NCBI GenBank assembly: GCA_963780795.1
Contig: CAWADH010000013.1
Location: forward strand, 124,001 to 188,000
Source: DATJGR01 sp963780795
GTDB lineage: Bacteria > Pseudomonadota > Gammaproteobacteria > Pseudomonadales > Azotimanducaceae
Length of the DNA: 64,000 bases
Direction: 5' to 3'
Of this stretch, positions 17,582 through 26,194 are shown piece after piece. Positions within the stretch are counted from its first letter, which is position 1. The number at the start of each line of letters is the position of its first letter. The notes beneath the pieces are model-generated. The model worked only from the letters and a program-made list of their open reading frames with translations, ran no database searches and was not told the DNA's origin. A program made the translations under genes and the position numbers.

Positions 17582-18272
17582 AGGCGCCGTCGAACCGGAG
17601 CAGCCAACCGCAACGGTTCCAGTCGCCGAGGACATAACGCGTGGTGCCGCTGCCGGCCGCGTGAATGCCCGGACGATGCGTGTGTCCATGTATCAGAACG
17701 TCGGCCCGCTCGCGCAAGATGGTTTCGGCAACCGCGCTTTGGGCAACGTCCATGATGTTGTTCGGCTTGTTGGCGTTTGCGGCGCGGCTTTGCGCGCGCA
17801 TCGCGCTTGCGAGGGAGCGGCGCTCGGACAGCGACTTTGCTTTCATCTCGTTCTGCCATTCCGGAGAGCGAAGAATCGCGCGAGTCCGCTGGTAGGCGCT
17901 GTCGTCGGTGCACAACGCGTCGCCATGACACAGCAGCAGCCGTTTGCCATTGCGCTCTATCAGGGTCGGATCGTCGATCAAATCGAGGCGGCACGTTCGC
18001 GCAAAATCTTCGCCAATCAGGAAGTCGCGATTGCCGTGCATGAGACGGATGCTGCAGCGCGTCGATGCGTCGAGCAGTTCCGATTTCAGCGTCGCAGCGA
18101 ACGTCGAGTCGTCGTCGTCGCCGATCCACACTTCCGTCAGATCACCGAGAACGTAGAGTTCGTCGCTCTGTGCCGACTCGCGTCGCAGCACGCGACTGAA
18201 CGCCTCCAGGCGATCCGGTGTGGCGGTGTCGAGGTGAAGGTCGGAGATGAAGCTGCACCGCACGCGCGTCAC
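17538..18272 (-). CDS. lpxH: UDP-2,3-diacylglucosamine hydrolase
   Basis: Peripheral membrane metallophosphoesterase that cleaves UDP-2,3-diacylglucosamine to lipid X in lipid A synthesis. The calcineurin-like metal motifs are all seen: SDLHLD at the N-terminus, LGDLTEVWIGDD, HGNRDF, CHGDAL and HGHTHRP. The GTG at 18272 gives 244 residues and places the first motif at the N-terminus; the frame stays open upstream inside folD, but that is a shadow. Start and folD stop overlap by four bases. The C-terminus overlaps convergent miaE by 44 bases. Confidence 0.94.
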   Translation of the reverse strand: MTRVRCSFISDLHLDTATPDRLEAFSRVLRRESAQSDELYVLGDLTEVWIGDDDDSTFAATLKSELLDASTRCSIRLMHGNRDFLIGEDFARTCRLDLIDDPTLIERNGKRLLLCHGDALCTDDSAYQRTRAILRSPEWQNEMKAKSLSERRSLASAMRAQSRAANANKPNNIMDVAQSAVAETILRERADVLIHGHTHRPGIHAAGSGTTRYVLGDWNRCGWLLRFDGAFTLLQFPLAGRCEI

Positions 18273-19123
18273 GGATGGAAGTGCTCGGCGGCGTAAAGCG
18301 TGTTCTGCAGGATCGCCACCCGCGTCATCGGGCCTACGCCACCCGGCACCGGGGTGATCCAGCTGGCGCGCTTGCGAGCTTCGGTGAACTCGACGTCGCC
18401 GTGGAGGCGCCCGTCCGAATCGCGGGTAATGCCGACGTCGATGACGACCGCGCCAGGTTTGATCCAGTCGCCGCGGATGAGTCCCTGCTTGCCGGTCGCT
18501 GAAACGAGAATGTCGGCCGAACGGACATGTCGCTCCACGTCGCGCGTGAACTTGTGCGCGACCGTAACGGTGCAACCGGCCAGCAACAGCTCGAGTCCCA
18601 TGGGGCGACCCACCTGGTTCGATGCCCCGACGATCGTCGCATCGAGACCGCGTATACCGATGCCCGTGTGTTCGAGCAGCTGCATGATGCCTTTCGGCGT
18701 GCACGATCGCAGGACCGGTTGACGGAGCGCCAGCCGGCCGATGTTGTATGGGTGGAATCCGTCGACGTCCTTGTGCGGCAGAATCCGCTCCAGCACGTCG
18801 GTGCTGTCGATCTGCGGCGGCAGCGGTAGCTGAACGAGCAAGCCGTCGATGGTCGGATCGCCGTTCAGCTCGTCGATATGGCGTACCAGTTCGGCGTGCG
18901 GCGTGTCTGCAGGCAGATGCCGTACGTCCGACTTGAAGCCGACCTCGACGCAGTCTCGCTGCTTCGCCCGGACGTAAATCTCGGAGGGTCCGTCGTCACC
19001 GACGAGAATGACGGCGAGTCCGGGCCGCCGAAGTCCGTTCGCGACACGCGTCGCGACCTGTGAAGCAACGTCTTTACGAGACCGAGCGGCAATCGAGTTG
19101 CCGTCGAGAATCTGAGCTGTCAT
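18269..19123 (-). CDS. folD: Methylenetetrahydrofolate dehydrogenase/cyclohydrolase
   Basis: Bifunctional folate enzyme interconverting 5,10-methylene- and 10-formyl-tetrahydrofolate. The 284-residue protein has Tyr50 and the catalytic Lys54 in SEIYVRAK, DGLLVQLPLP, VDGFHPYN, the NADP loop VGASNQVGRP and the C-terminal PVPGGVGPMT. The ATG at 19123 fits the family N-terminus. lpxH follows with a stop/start overlap, so the two are likely one transcript running left from the tRNA promoter region. Confidence 0.96.
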   Translation of the reverse strand: MTAQILDGNSIAARSRKDVASQVATRVANGLRRPGLAVILVGDDGPSEIYVRAKQRDCVEVGFKSDVRHLPADTPHAELVRHIDELNGDPTIDGLLVQLPLPPQIDSTDVLERILPHKDVDGFHPYNIGRLALRQPVLRSCTPKGIMQLLEHTGIGIRGLDATIVGASNQVGRPMGLELLLAGCTVTVAHKFTRDVERHVRSADILVSATGKQGLIRGDWIKPGAVVIDVGITRDSDGRLHGDVEFTEARKRASWITPVPGGVGPMTRVAILQNTLYAAEHFHP

Positions 19124-19205
19124 CGGGTGATTTCGGCGAGTTTGGAAGGAAATGTGCGCGAAATTCTACACTGCACGTCTTGACGTCGTGCGCAGCGTAA
19201 GTGGT

Positions 19206-19234
19206 TTGACGCTAAAAATACCCGTGAGTATGAT
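19206..19234 (+). promoter_or_regulatory. Sigma-70 promoter of the tRNA-tig cluster
   Basis: TTGACG at 19206-19211 and TATGAT at 19229-19234 are separated by 17 bases, close to the sigma-70 consensus. Directly after the -10 box comes GCGGCCGCG, a GC-rich discriminator of the kind found at stable-RNA promoters under stringent control. The predicted start near 19241 lies about 47 bases before tRNA-Pro. No other strong promoter is visible before tig, so tig may be partly co-transcribed with the tRNAs. Confidence 0.75.
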
Positions 19235-19287
19235 GCGGCCGCGCCACTCGGCAGGCGATCATCGAGCTGCCTATCGTTGGTATCGAT

Positions 19288-19364
19288 CGGGGTATAGCGC
19301 AGTCTGGTAGCGCGCCTGCTTTGGGAGCAGGATGTCGGGGGTTCGAATCTCTCTACCCCGACCA
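19288..19364 (+). tRNA. tRNA-Pro (anticodon UGG)
   Basis: A complete cloverleaf of 77 bases: the acceptor arm CGGGGTA pairs with TACCCCG, the anticodon stem CCTGC/GCAGG encloses the loop TTTGGGA with anticodon TGG, the T-loop GTTCGAATC is present, and CCA is encoded at the 3' end. It is the first of three tRNA genes read in the same direction. Confidence 0.97.
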
Positions 19365-19391
19365 ATCAACTCCGTTGGGGTGCGGTCACGA

Positions 19392-19468
19392 GCGCCCGTA
19401 GCTCAACCGGATAGAGCATCGGCCTTCTAAGCCGAGGGTTGAAGGTTCGATTCCTTCCGGGCGTACCA
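19392..19468 (+). tRNA. tRNA-Arg (anticodon UCU)
   Basis: A 77-base cloverleaf: acceptor GCGCCCG pairs with CGGGCGT (one G-U at the first pair), anticodon stem TCGGC/GCCGA encloses CTTCTAA with anticodon TCT, T-loop GTTCGATTC, and encoded CCA. It lies 27 bases after tRNA-Pro. It decodes the rare AGA/AGG codons, unlikely to be common in this GC-rich genome. Confidence 0.97.
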
Positions 19469-19505
19469 GGTAACGGTTACGGCCGTGGTCGTTTTCATAG
19501 ACTCT

Positions 19506-19582
19506 GGTGGACGTAGCTCAGCTGGTAGAGCTCCGGATTGTGATTCCGGCGGTCGCGGGTTCGAGCCCCGTCGTCCACCCCA
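19506..19582 (+). tRNA. tRNA-His (anticodon GUG)
   Basis: The acceptor GTGGACG pairs with CGTCCAC, with the extra G at position -1 (19506) opposite discriminator C73, the identity element of tRNA-His. The anticodon stem CCGGA/TCCGG encloses TTGTGAT with anticodon GTG; T-loop GTTCGAGCC and encoded CCA are present. The tig start codon is 53 bases downstream with no terminator in between. Confidence 0.97.
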
Positions 19583-19635
19583 TCTTCGATGCGCGACGTA
19601 CGCGCAGCAGAAATAAAAAGAGGTAGCAGCAAGAC

Positions 19636-21090
19636 ATGCAGGTCTCCATTGAAACCACGAGCGGTCTCGAACGCCGAATGACCATCGTGGTGCCGTCGGA
19701 AACGTTCGAACAACAGATCAGCGAACGGCTGAAGGCAACTGCGCAGCGTGCGCGGTTGGCCGGATTCCGCCCGGGCAAAGTGCCGGTGAAAGAAATTCGC
19801 AGACGGTTCGGAAAATCGGTCCGTCAGGAAGTGGCCGGCGAGTTGATGCAGAGCACGTTCTTCGAAGCGATCGAGCGAGAAAGCATGTCACCTGCCGGTT
19901 CGCCGAGCCTCGACGTGCTGCGCATGGAGCCGGGTGAAGACTTTGAGTTCGCCGCGACGTTCGAAGTGTATCCGCCGGTGGATCTCGCGCCGCTCGCGCG
20001 CATCGACGTGAAGCGTCCGCGCGCGCAGATCGTCGACGCCGATGTCGACAAAATGATCGATAGCCTGAGAGAGCAGCGCAAGCACTGGCATGCCGTCGAA
20101 CGTGCCGCGGCAGACGGCGATCGCGTGACGGTCGATTTCAAAGGCAGCATCGACGACGTGTTGTTCGAAGGTGGCACCGGCGAGAACGTTGCGTTCGTGC
20201 TGGGTGCGAAGCAGATGATCGACGACTTCGATCGCGGCGTTCGCGGCGCGAAGGCCGGTGATCAGGTGAGCTTCGATGCGGCGTTTCCGGCCGACTATCG
20301 GGTCGAAACACTGGCCGGCAAGTCGGCGCGATTCGACGTCACGGTGAAGGAAGTGGCGCAAGCGCACGTCCCCGAACTCGACGAGACTTTCTTCAAGGCA
20401 TTCGGAATTGCCGATGGTGGAATGGACGAGTTTCGCGCCGAAGTGCTGAAGAACATGCAGCGGGAACTCGACGTGGCGGTCCGCAACCAGGTGAAGCGCC
20501 AGGTGATGGACGAGCTGAAACGGCTGCATGAAGTGCAATTGCCGCAAGCGATGGTGAAGCGTGAAATCGGCGCGCTGAAGCAACAGATGGCGCAGCAGAT
20601 GCAGAACTACACGCAGAACAGCGATGCCGGCCACGATCATGACCATGACCATGACCATGACCATGACCATGACCATGACGACGACCATGACCTCGCGCAT
20701 GATCACCATGAGGCGCGTCGACCGCGCGTGCCGGAATTGCCGGACGATTTGTTCCGCGGCGAAGCGGAGCGTCGCGTGAAGGTGGGGCTGGTGGTGAACG
20801 AACTCATCAACTCGCATGGATTGAAGGCCGATCCGACGCGCGTTCGTCAGCGCGTGGAAGACATCGCGAGTACGTATGTTCAGCCGGAGCAGGTCATCAA
20901 TTGGTACTATAGTAACGAGGCCCAATTGTCGCAGATCGAGATGGCCGTGTTGGAGGATCAAGTGGTCGACCATATTCTCGAAAATGCGTCTGTCAGTGAA
21001 ATCGACAGCAACTACGAAGACGTCATCGGTGGTCGCGCGATCCCGCAACCTTCCGAATCATCCACGTCGACGGAAACGAGTGGGGCATAG
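19636..21090 (+). CDS. tig: Trigger factor with a His/Asp-rich arm insertion
   Basis: Ribosome-associated chaperone and peptidyl-prolyl isomerase for nascent chains. The ribosome-binding signature GFRPGKVP is at residues 43-50, the FKBP-type domain spans about 150-245, and the helical substrate-binding domain follows. At 484 residues it is longer than the usual 430-450 because of a His/Asp-rich insertion at residues 333-361, where the Escherichia protein has a short turn at the tip of arm 1. The insertion has 12 histidines, mostly as alternating His-Asp, and could bind divalent metal. An AGAGG sequence precedes the ATG. clpP, clpX and lon follow, the standard order. Confidence 0.97.
   Translation: MQVSIETTSGLERRMTIVVPSETFEQQISERLKATAQRARLAGFRPGKVPVKEIRRRFGKSVRQEVAGELMQSTFFEAIERESMSPAGSPSLDVLRMEPGEDFEFAATFEVYPPVDLAPLARIDVKRPRAQIVDADVDKMIDSLREQRKHWHAVERAAADGDRVTVDFKGSIDDVLFEGGTGENVAFVLGAKQMIDDFDRGVRGAKAGDQVSFDAAFPADYRVETLAGKSARFDVTVKEVAQAHVPELDETFFKAFGIADGGMDEFRAEVLKNMQRELDVAVRNQVKRQVMDELKRLHEVQLPQAMVKREIGALKQQMAQQMQNYTQNSDAGHDHDHDHDHDHDHDHDDDHDLAHDHHEARRPRVPELPDDLFRGEAERRVKVGLVVNELINSHGLKADPTRVRQRVEDIASTYVQPEQVINWYYSNEAQLSQIEMAVLEDQVVDHILENASVSEIDSNYEDVIGGRAIPQPSESSTSTETSGA
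20632..20691 (+). repeat. In-frame CATGAC hexanucleotide repeat inside tig
   Basis: Seven near-perfect tandem CATGAC units run from 20638 to 20679, preceded by a variant unit (CACGAT) and followed by GACGACCATGAC. Each unit encodes His-Asp, so copy number can change without a frameshift. The tract codes for the core of the metal-ligand-like insertion in trigger factor. Variation of third bases is almost absent, which suggests recent expansion by slippage rather than old codon-by-codon selection. Confidence 0.9.
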
Positions 21091-21114
21091 CCAACCGCGT
21101 TCAGGAGAACAGCG

Positions 21115-21756
21115 ATGTCGTATGACAGAACGGAGCAGATGACGAACCTCGGCCTCGTGCCGATGGTTGTCGAGCAGTCGGCGCGCGGCGAACGTGCGTT
21201 CGACATTTATTCGCGATTGCTGAAAGAGCGGATCGTCTTCCTTGTGGGACCAGTCGAAGATCAGGTCGCAAATCTCGTCGTGGCGCAGATGCTTTATCTC
21301 GAATCCGAGAATCCCGACAAAGACATCCACCTCTATATCAACTCACCGGGCGGATCGGTGACTGCAGGAATGTCGATCTACGACACGATGCAGTTCGTGC
21401 GCTGCAACGTCAGCACGATGTGCATCGGACAAGCGGCCAGCATGGGCGCTTTCCTGCTCGCGGCGGGTGCGCGCGGCAAGCGTTTTGCGCTGCCGAATTC
21501 GCGCATGATGCTGCATCAACCGGCCGGTGGGTCACGAGGTGTAGCCGCTGACATCGAAATTCAGGCGCGCGAAATCCTGTTGATGCGGGGCCGCTTGAAT
21601 GCACTGTTGGCGGAGCACACCGGACAATCGCAGGAGCGGATCACGCAGGATTCCGATCGCGACTTCTGGATGAGCCCCGATGAAGCCGTTGGCTACGGTC
21701 TGGTCGACTCGGTGCAGCGTCCGCGCAAGCCGCTCGCGAAAGTGGTCGGGCAGTAA
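21115..21756 (+). CDS. clpP: ATP-dependent Clp protease proteolytic subunit
   Basis: Serine peptidase that forms the double heptameric barrel used with ClpX or ClpA. The 213-residue protein has the triad Ser109 (GQAASMGA), His134 (MLHQP) and an Asp at about 179 (QDSDRD), and the INSPGGSVTAGM oxyanion region. A short propeptide of about 10-14 residues is likely removed before VVEQSARGERAFD. A good SD (CAGGAGAA) precedes the ATG. It lies 24 bases after tig. Confidence 0.97.
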   Translation: MSYDRTEQMTNLGLVPMVVEQSARGERAFDIYSRLLKERIVFLVGPVEDQVANLVVAQMLYLESENPDKDIHLYINSPGGSVTAGMSIYDTMQFVRCNVSTMCIGQAASMGAFLLAAGARGKRFALPNSRMMLHQPAGGSRGVAADIEIQAREILLMRGRLNALLAEHTGQSQERITQDSDRDFWMSPDEAVGYGLVDSVQRPRKPLAKVVGQ

Positions 21757-21838
21757 CTTCAGCGCGACGAAGCAAGGCTTGAAAAATCAGTGGTTTCCAA
21801 GCAAGGTGTCCAGACCTTTGGGCATCCGGGGTAACTGA

Positions 21839-23122
<1,284 letters not shown>

Positions 23123-23142
23123 TTCGCGAACAATGCGATACG

Positions 23143-23163
23143 AAGGGGCCGCTACGGCCCCTT
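23143..23163 (+). terminator. Hairpin terminator after clpX
   Basis: A perfect 9-base-pair stem, AAGGGGCCG/CGGCCCCTT, with loop CTA, 20 bases after the clpX stop. The 3' side lacks a long T run (CAGCATTT follows), so it may be a weak or rho-assisted terminator, or an RNA-end stabiliser separating clpX from lon. Confidence 0.55.
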
Positions 23164-23263
23164 CAGCATTTGGGCAGGGTTACAATCGAGGCACAACATC
23201 CCCCACGCGGGCAGATCGGACGGCCCGTAAGCTCTCGAGAGGTTCCAGTTGAAGCAGGTGACC

Positions 23264-25684
23264 ATGAAGCAAGCCACGGGCGAAGTCGTGACGGAGATTC
23301 CGGTACTGCCACTGCGGGATATGGTCGTGTATCCGCACGGTGTGCACCCGCTGTTCGTCGGTACCGAAAGCTCGATCCGCGCGCTCGAAGCGGCGATGGC
23401 CACCGACAAACAGGTGTTGTTGGTCGCGAAGCGCGATGCTGACATCGAGCGTCCGGCGCGCGAAGACCTGTTCGACGTCGGAACGGTGTCGACGCTGCTG
23501 CAGTTGCTGAAACTGCCCGACGGCACCGTTAAGGTGCTGGTCGAAGGCGGGTTCCGTGCCCGCATCCTCGACTTCGACGATGCCGGCGACTACATGGCGG
23601 CCGATGTGCAGGCGCTCGCCGAGCCCACTCCGCCACCGGCGGCCGACGCGTTGCTGCGCTCGCTGATGAGCCAGTTCGAGCAGTACGTGCAGCTGTCGAA
23701 GAAAGTGCCGGAAGAAGTGCTGTCATCACTGTCCGGAATCGACGAGCCGGGCCGCCTCGTCGACACGATCGCTGCACAGATGTCACTGAAGGTGGACGAT
23801 CGCCAGGGCATTCTCGAGACTGTCGACATCGAGCCGCGCATCGAGCGGATTCTTGCGCTGATGGGCGCCGAAATCGATCTGTTCCAGGTCGAGAAACGCA
23901 TCCGCGGACGCGTCAAGAAGCAGATGGAGAAGAGCCAGCGCGAGTACTACCTGAACGAACAGATGAAGGCGATCCAGAAGGAGCTGGGCGACCTCGACGA
24001 CGTGCCGAACGAAACCGACGATCTGAAGCAGCGCGTCGACGACGCCGGTATGTCAAAGGAAGCGCACGAGAAAGCGCTGACCGAACTGAACAAGCTCAAG
24101 ATGATGTCGCCGATGTCTGCCGAGGCGACGGTGGTGCGCAGTTATCTCGACTGGATGCTGAGCGTTCCGTGGAAGCGTCGCAGCCGGGTGCGGCGTGATC
24201 TCGCGCAAGCAGAACGGATCCTCAACGAGGATCACTACGGGCTCGAGGAAGTGAAGGAGCGGATCCTCGAATACCTTGCGGTGCAGGGTCGCGTGCAACG
24301 CATCAAAGGACCGGTGCTGTGTCTGGTAGGACCGCCGGGGGTCGGCAAGACCTCACTCGGCGAGTCGATCGCACGCGCCACCAATCGCAAGTTCGTTCGA
24401 ATGGCGCTCGGAGGCGTTCGCGACGAAGCCGAGATTCGCGGGCATCGCCGTACCTACATCGGTTCGCTGCCGGGCAAAGTGTTGCAGAAAATGGCGAAGG
24501 GCGGGGTGCGTAATCCTTTGTTCCTGTTCGACGAAGTCGACAAGATGGGCATGGACATGCGCGGCGACCCTGCGTCGGCGTTGCTTGAAGTGCTCGATCC
24601 GGAACAGAACAACACGTTCAACGACCACTATCTCGAAGTGGACTACGACCTCTCCGATGTGTTCTTCATCTGCACGTCCAACTCGATGAACATTCCGCCC
24701 GCGTTGCTCGACCGGATGGAAGTGATTCGTCTGCCGGGCTACACCGAAGACGAAAAGTTGAATATTGCGAAGCGCTATCTCGTGCCGAAACAGCGTCGAT
24801 TGAACGGTCTCGCAATCGACGATCTCGAGATCGGCGACGAAGCGATTCTGCACCTGATCCGCTATTACACGCGCGAAGCGGGCGTGCGCGGTCTGGAACG
24901 CGAAATTGCCAAGCTGTGCCGCAAACTGGTCAAAGAGCAGGCACTCGGAAAGTTCACGAAGTCGATCGACATCACGACCGAGCTCGTCGAGCACTACAAC
25001 GGCGTGCGCAAACACACGTTCGGACGCGCGGAGCAGACCAATCAGGTCGGCATGGTCACCGGGCTCGCGTGGACGCAAGTCGGTGGTGAGTTGCTGAACA
25101 TCGAGGCAGTGGCCGTTCCGGGTAAGGGCAAACAGACCAAGACCGGTTCGCTCGGCGACGTGATGCAGGAATCGATTCAGGCTGCGTTGACGTTCGTGAG
25201 AAGCCGTTCACGCATGTTGGGCATCCCGCGCAACTTCCACGAGACGAACGACATTCACGTGCATGTGCCTGAAGGCGCGACACCGAAAGACGGCCCGAGC
25301 GCGGGCATCGGCATGTGTACTGCGATCATCTCGGTGCTCACAGGCATTCCGGTGCGCGCAGATGTTGCGATGACAGGTGAGATCACACTGCGCGGACAGG
25401 TGCTCCCGATCGGTGGACTGAAAGAGAAGTTGCTCGCGGCACATCGCGGCGGAATCAGCATCGTGATCATCCCGGATGAGAACGCGCGCGACTTGAAGGA
25501 AATACCCGACAACATCAAACGCGATCTGGACATTCGTCCGGTGAAGTGGATGGACGACGTGATGAAGATCGCGCTCGAGCGAATGCCGGAGCCGATTGCA
25601 GAATCCGTCGCCGAACCGATCGTCGAGAACGCGACTCAGTCGGTGAGCGTGCCTGCTCCGACCGTTTCGATCAGCGCACACTGA
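23264..25684 (+). CDS. lon: ATP-dependent protease Lon
   Basis: Cytoplasmic AAA+ serine protease for misfolded and regulatory proteins. Start at ATG 23264 is preferred because AGGTGA stands just before it; an in-frame TTG at 23249 with GAGAGG upstream would add five residues. From 23264 the protein has 806 residues: LON N-domain, coiled coil with the EYYLNEQMKAIQKELG segment, Walker A GPPGVGKT at 356-363, and the Ser679 (GPSAGIG) and Lys722 (GGLKEKLLAA) dyad, the same numbers as in Escherichia coli. A low-complexity Glu/Val/Ala tail of about 30 residues extends the C-terminus. Confidence 0.97.
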   Translation: MKQATGEVVTEIPVLPLRDMVVYPHGVHPLFVGTESSIRALEAAMATDKQVLLVAKRDADIERPAREDLFDVGTVSTLLQLLKLPDGTVKVLVEGGFRARILDFDDAGDYMAADVQALAEPTPPPAADALLRSLMSQFEQYVQLSKKVPEEVLSSLSGIDEPGRLVDTIAAQMSLKVDDRQGILETVDIEPRIERILALMGAEIDLFQVEKRIRGRVKKQMEKSQREYYLNEQMKAIQKELGDLDDVPNETDDLKQRVDDAGMSKEAHEKALTELNKLKMMSPMSAEATVVRSYLDWMLSVPWKRRSRVRRDLAQAERILNEDHYGLEEVKERILEYLAVQGRVQRIKGPVLCLVGPPGVGKTSLGESIARATNRKFVRMALGGVRDEAEIRGHRRTYIGSLPGKVLQKMAKGGVRNPLFLFDEVDKMGMDMRGDPASALLEVLDPEQNNTFNDHYLEVDYDLSDVFFICTSNSMNIPPALLDRMEVIRLPGYTEDEKLNIAKRYLVPKQRRLNGLAIDDLEIGDEAILHLIRYYTREAGVRGLEREIAKLCRKLVKEQALGKFTKSIDITTELVEHYNGVRKHTFGRAEQTNQVGMVTGLAWTQVGGELLNIEAVAVPGKGKQTKTGSLGDVMQESIQAALTFVRSRSRMLGIPRNFHETNDIHVHVPEGATPKDGPSAGIGMCTAIISVLTGIPVRADVAMTGEITLRGQVLPIGGLKEKLLAAHRGGISIVIIPDENARDLKEIPDNIKRDLDIRPVKWMDDVMKIALERMPEPIAESVAEPIVENATQSVSVPAPTVSISAH

Positions 25685-25729
25685 TACGTGTCGTAGCGCA
25701 TCACTGCGTGCGTTACGCGGTCGTCTTCC

Positions 25730-25759
25730 TTGACAGTGATTTTCCGGAGTTGGTATAAA
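25730..25759 (+). promoter_or_regulatory. Near-consensus sigma-70 promoter of hupB
   Basis: A perfect -35 box TTGACA (25730-25735) and TATAAA (25754-25759) are separated by 18 bases. The expected start near 25766 leaves a leader of about 60 bases before the GTG of hupB. It lies in the 143-base gap after lon, so hupB has its own strong promoter, as expected for an abundant nucleoid protein. Confidence 0.8.
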
Positions 25760-25827
25760 CCTCGCCCACTTCCCGATGTCACCCACATGTCATTGCGACA
25801 TCCCATACTTCATCCCGAGGGCGCAGA

Positions 25828-26100
25828 GTGAACAAAACAGAACTCATAGATAAGATCGCGGAATCCTCCGACATTTCGAAGGCGTCGGCTGCGAGAGCGT
25901 TGGAGTCGATGCTCGATGCGATCACTTCTGCATTGAAAGACGCCGACCCTGTCGTGCTGGTCGGCTTCGGCACGTTCGCCGTCAAGGAACGTGCTGCACG
26001 CACCGGTCGCAATCCGCAAACCGGCGAACCGATTTCAATCAAGGCAGCGCGTGTTCCCGGCTTCAAACCCGGCAAAGCATTGAAGGACGCGCTGAACTGA
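25828..26100 (+). CDS. hupB: DNA-binding protein HU-beta
   Basis: Histone-like dimer that bends and compacts DNA without strong sequence preference. The 90-residue protein shows the HU signature GFGTFAVKERAARTGRNP and the beta-arm ending PQTGEPISIKA, then VPGFKPGKALKDALN. It starts with GTG after CGAGGGCGCAGA. It has its own strong promoter and a rho-independent terminator and is therefore a monocistronic unit between lon and ppiD. Confidence 0.96.
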   Translation: MNKTELIDKIAESSDISKASAARALESMLDAITSALKDADPVVLVGFGTFAVKERAARTGRNPQTGEPISIKAARVPGFKPGKALKDALN

Positions 26101-26147
26101 TCAGTCGCGGTCCCGATCGATGATCGGGTGCACGACGCACACCACCG

Positions 26148-26172
26148 AAGGCGCAGTTTCTGCGCCTTTTTT
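26148..26172 (+). terminator. Rho-independent terminator of hupB
   Basis: Stem GGCGCAG/CTGCGCC with loop TTT, extended by A-T pairs, followed by six T residues at 26167-26172 and more T-rich sequence. It lies 48 bases after the hupB stop and 22 bases before the ppiD start. Confidence 0.88.
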
Positions 26173-26194
26173 CGTTTGTTGGAGTTGATTTTTC

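Noticed and set aside
20632..20691. CRISPR-like tandem repeats
   Set aside because: The six-base units are contiguous, in frame and inside tig, with no spacers.
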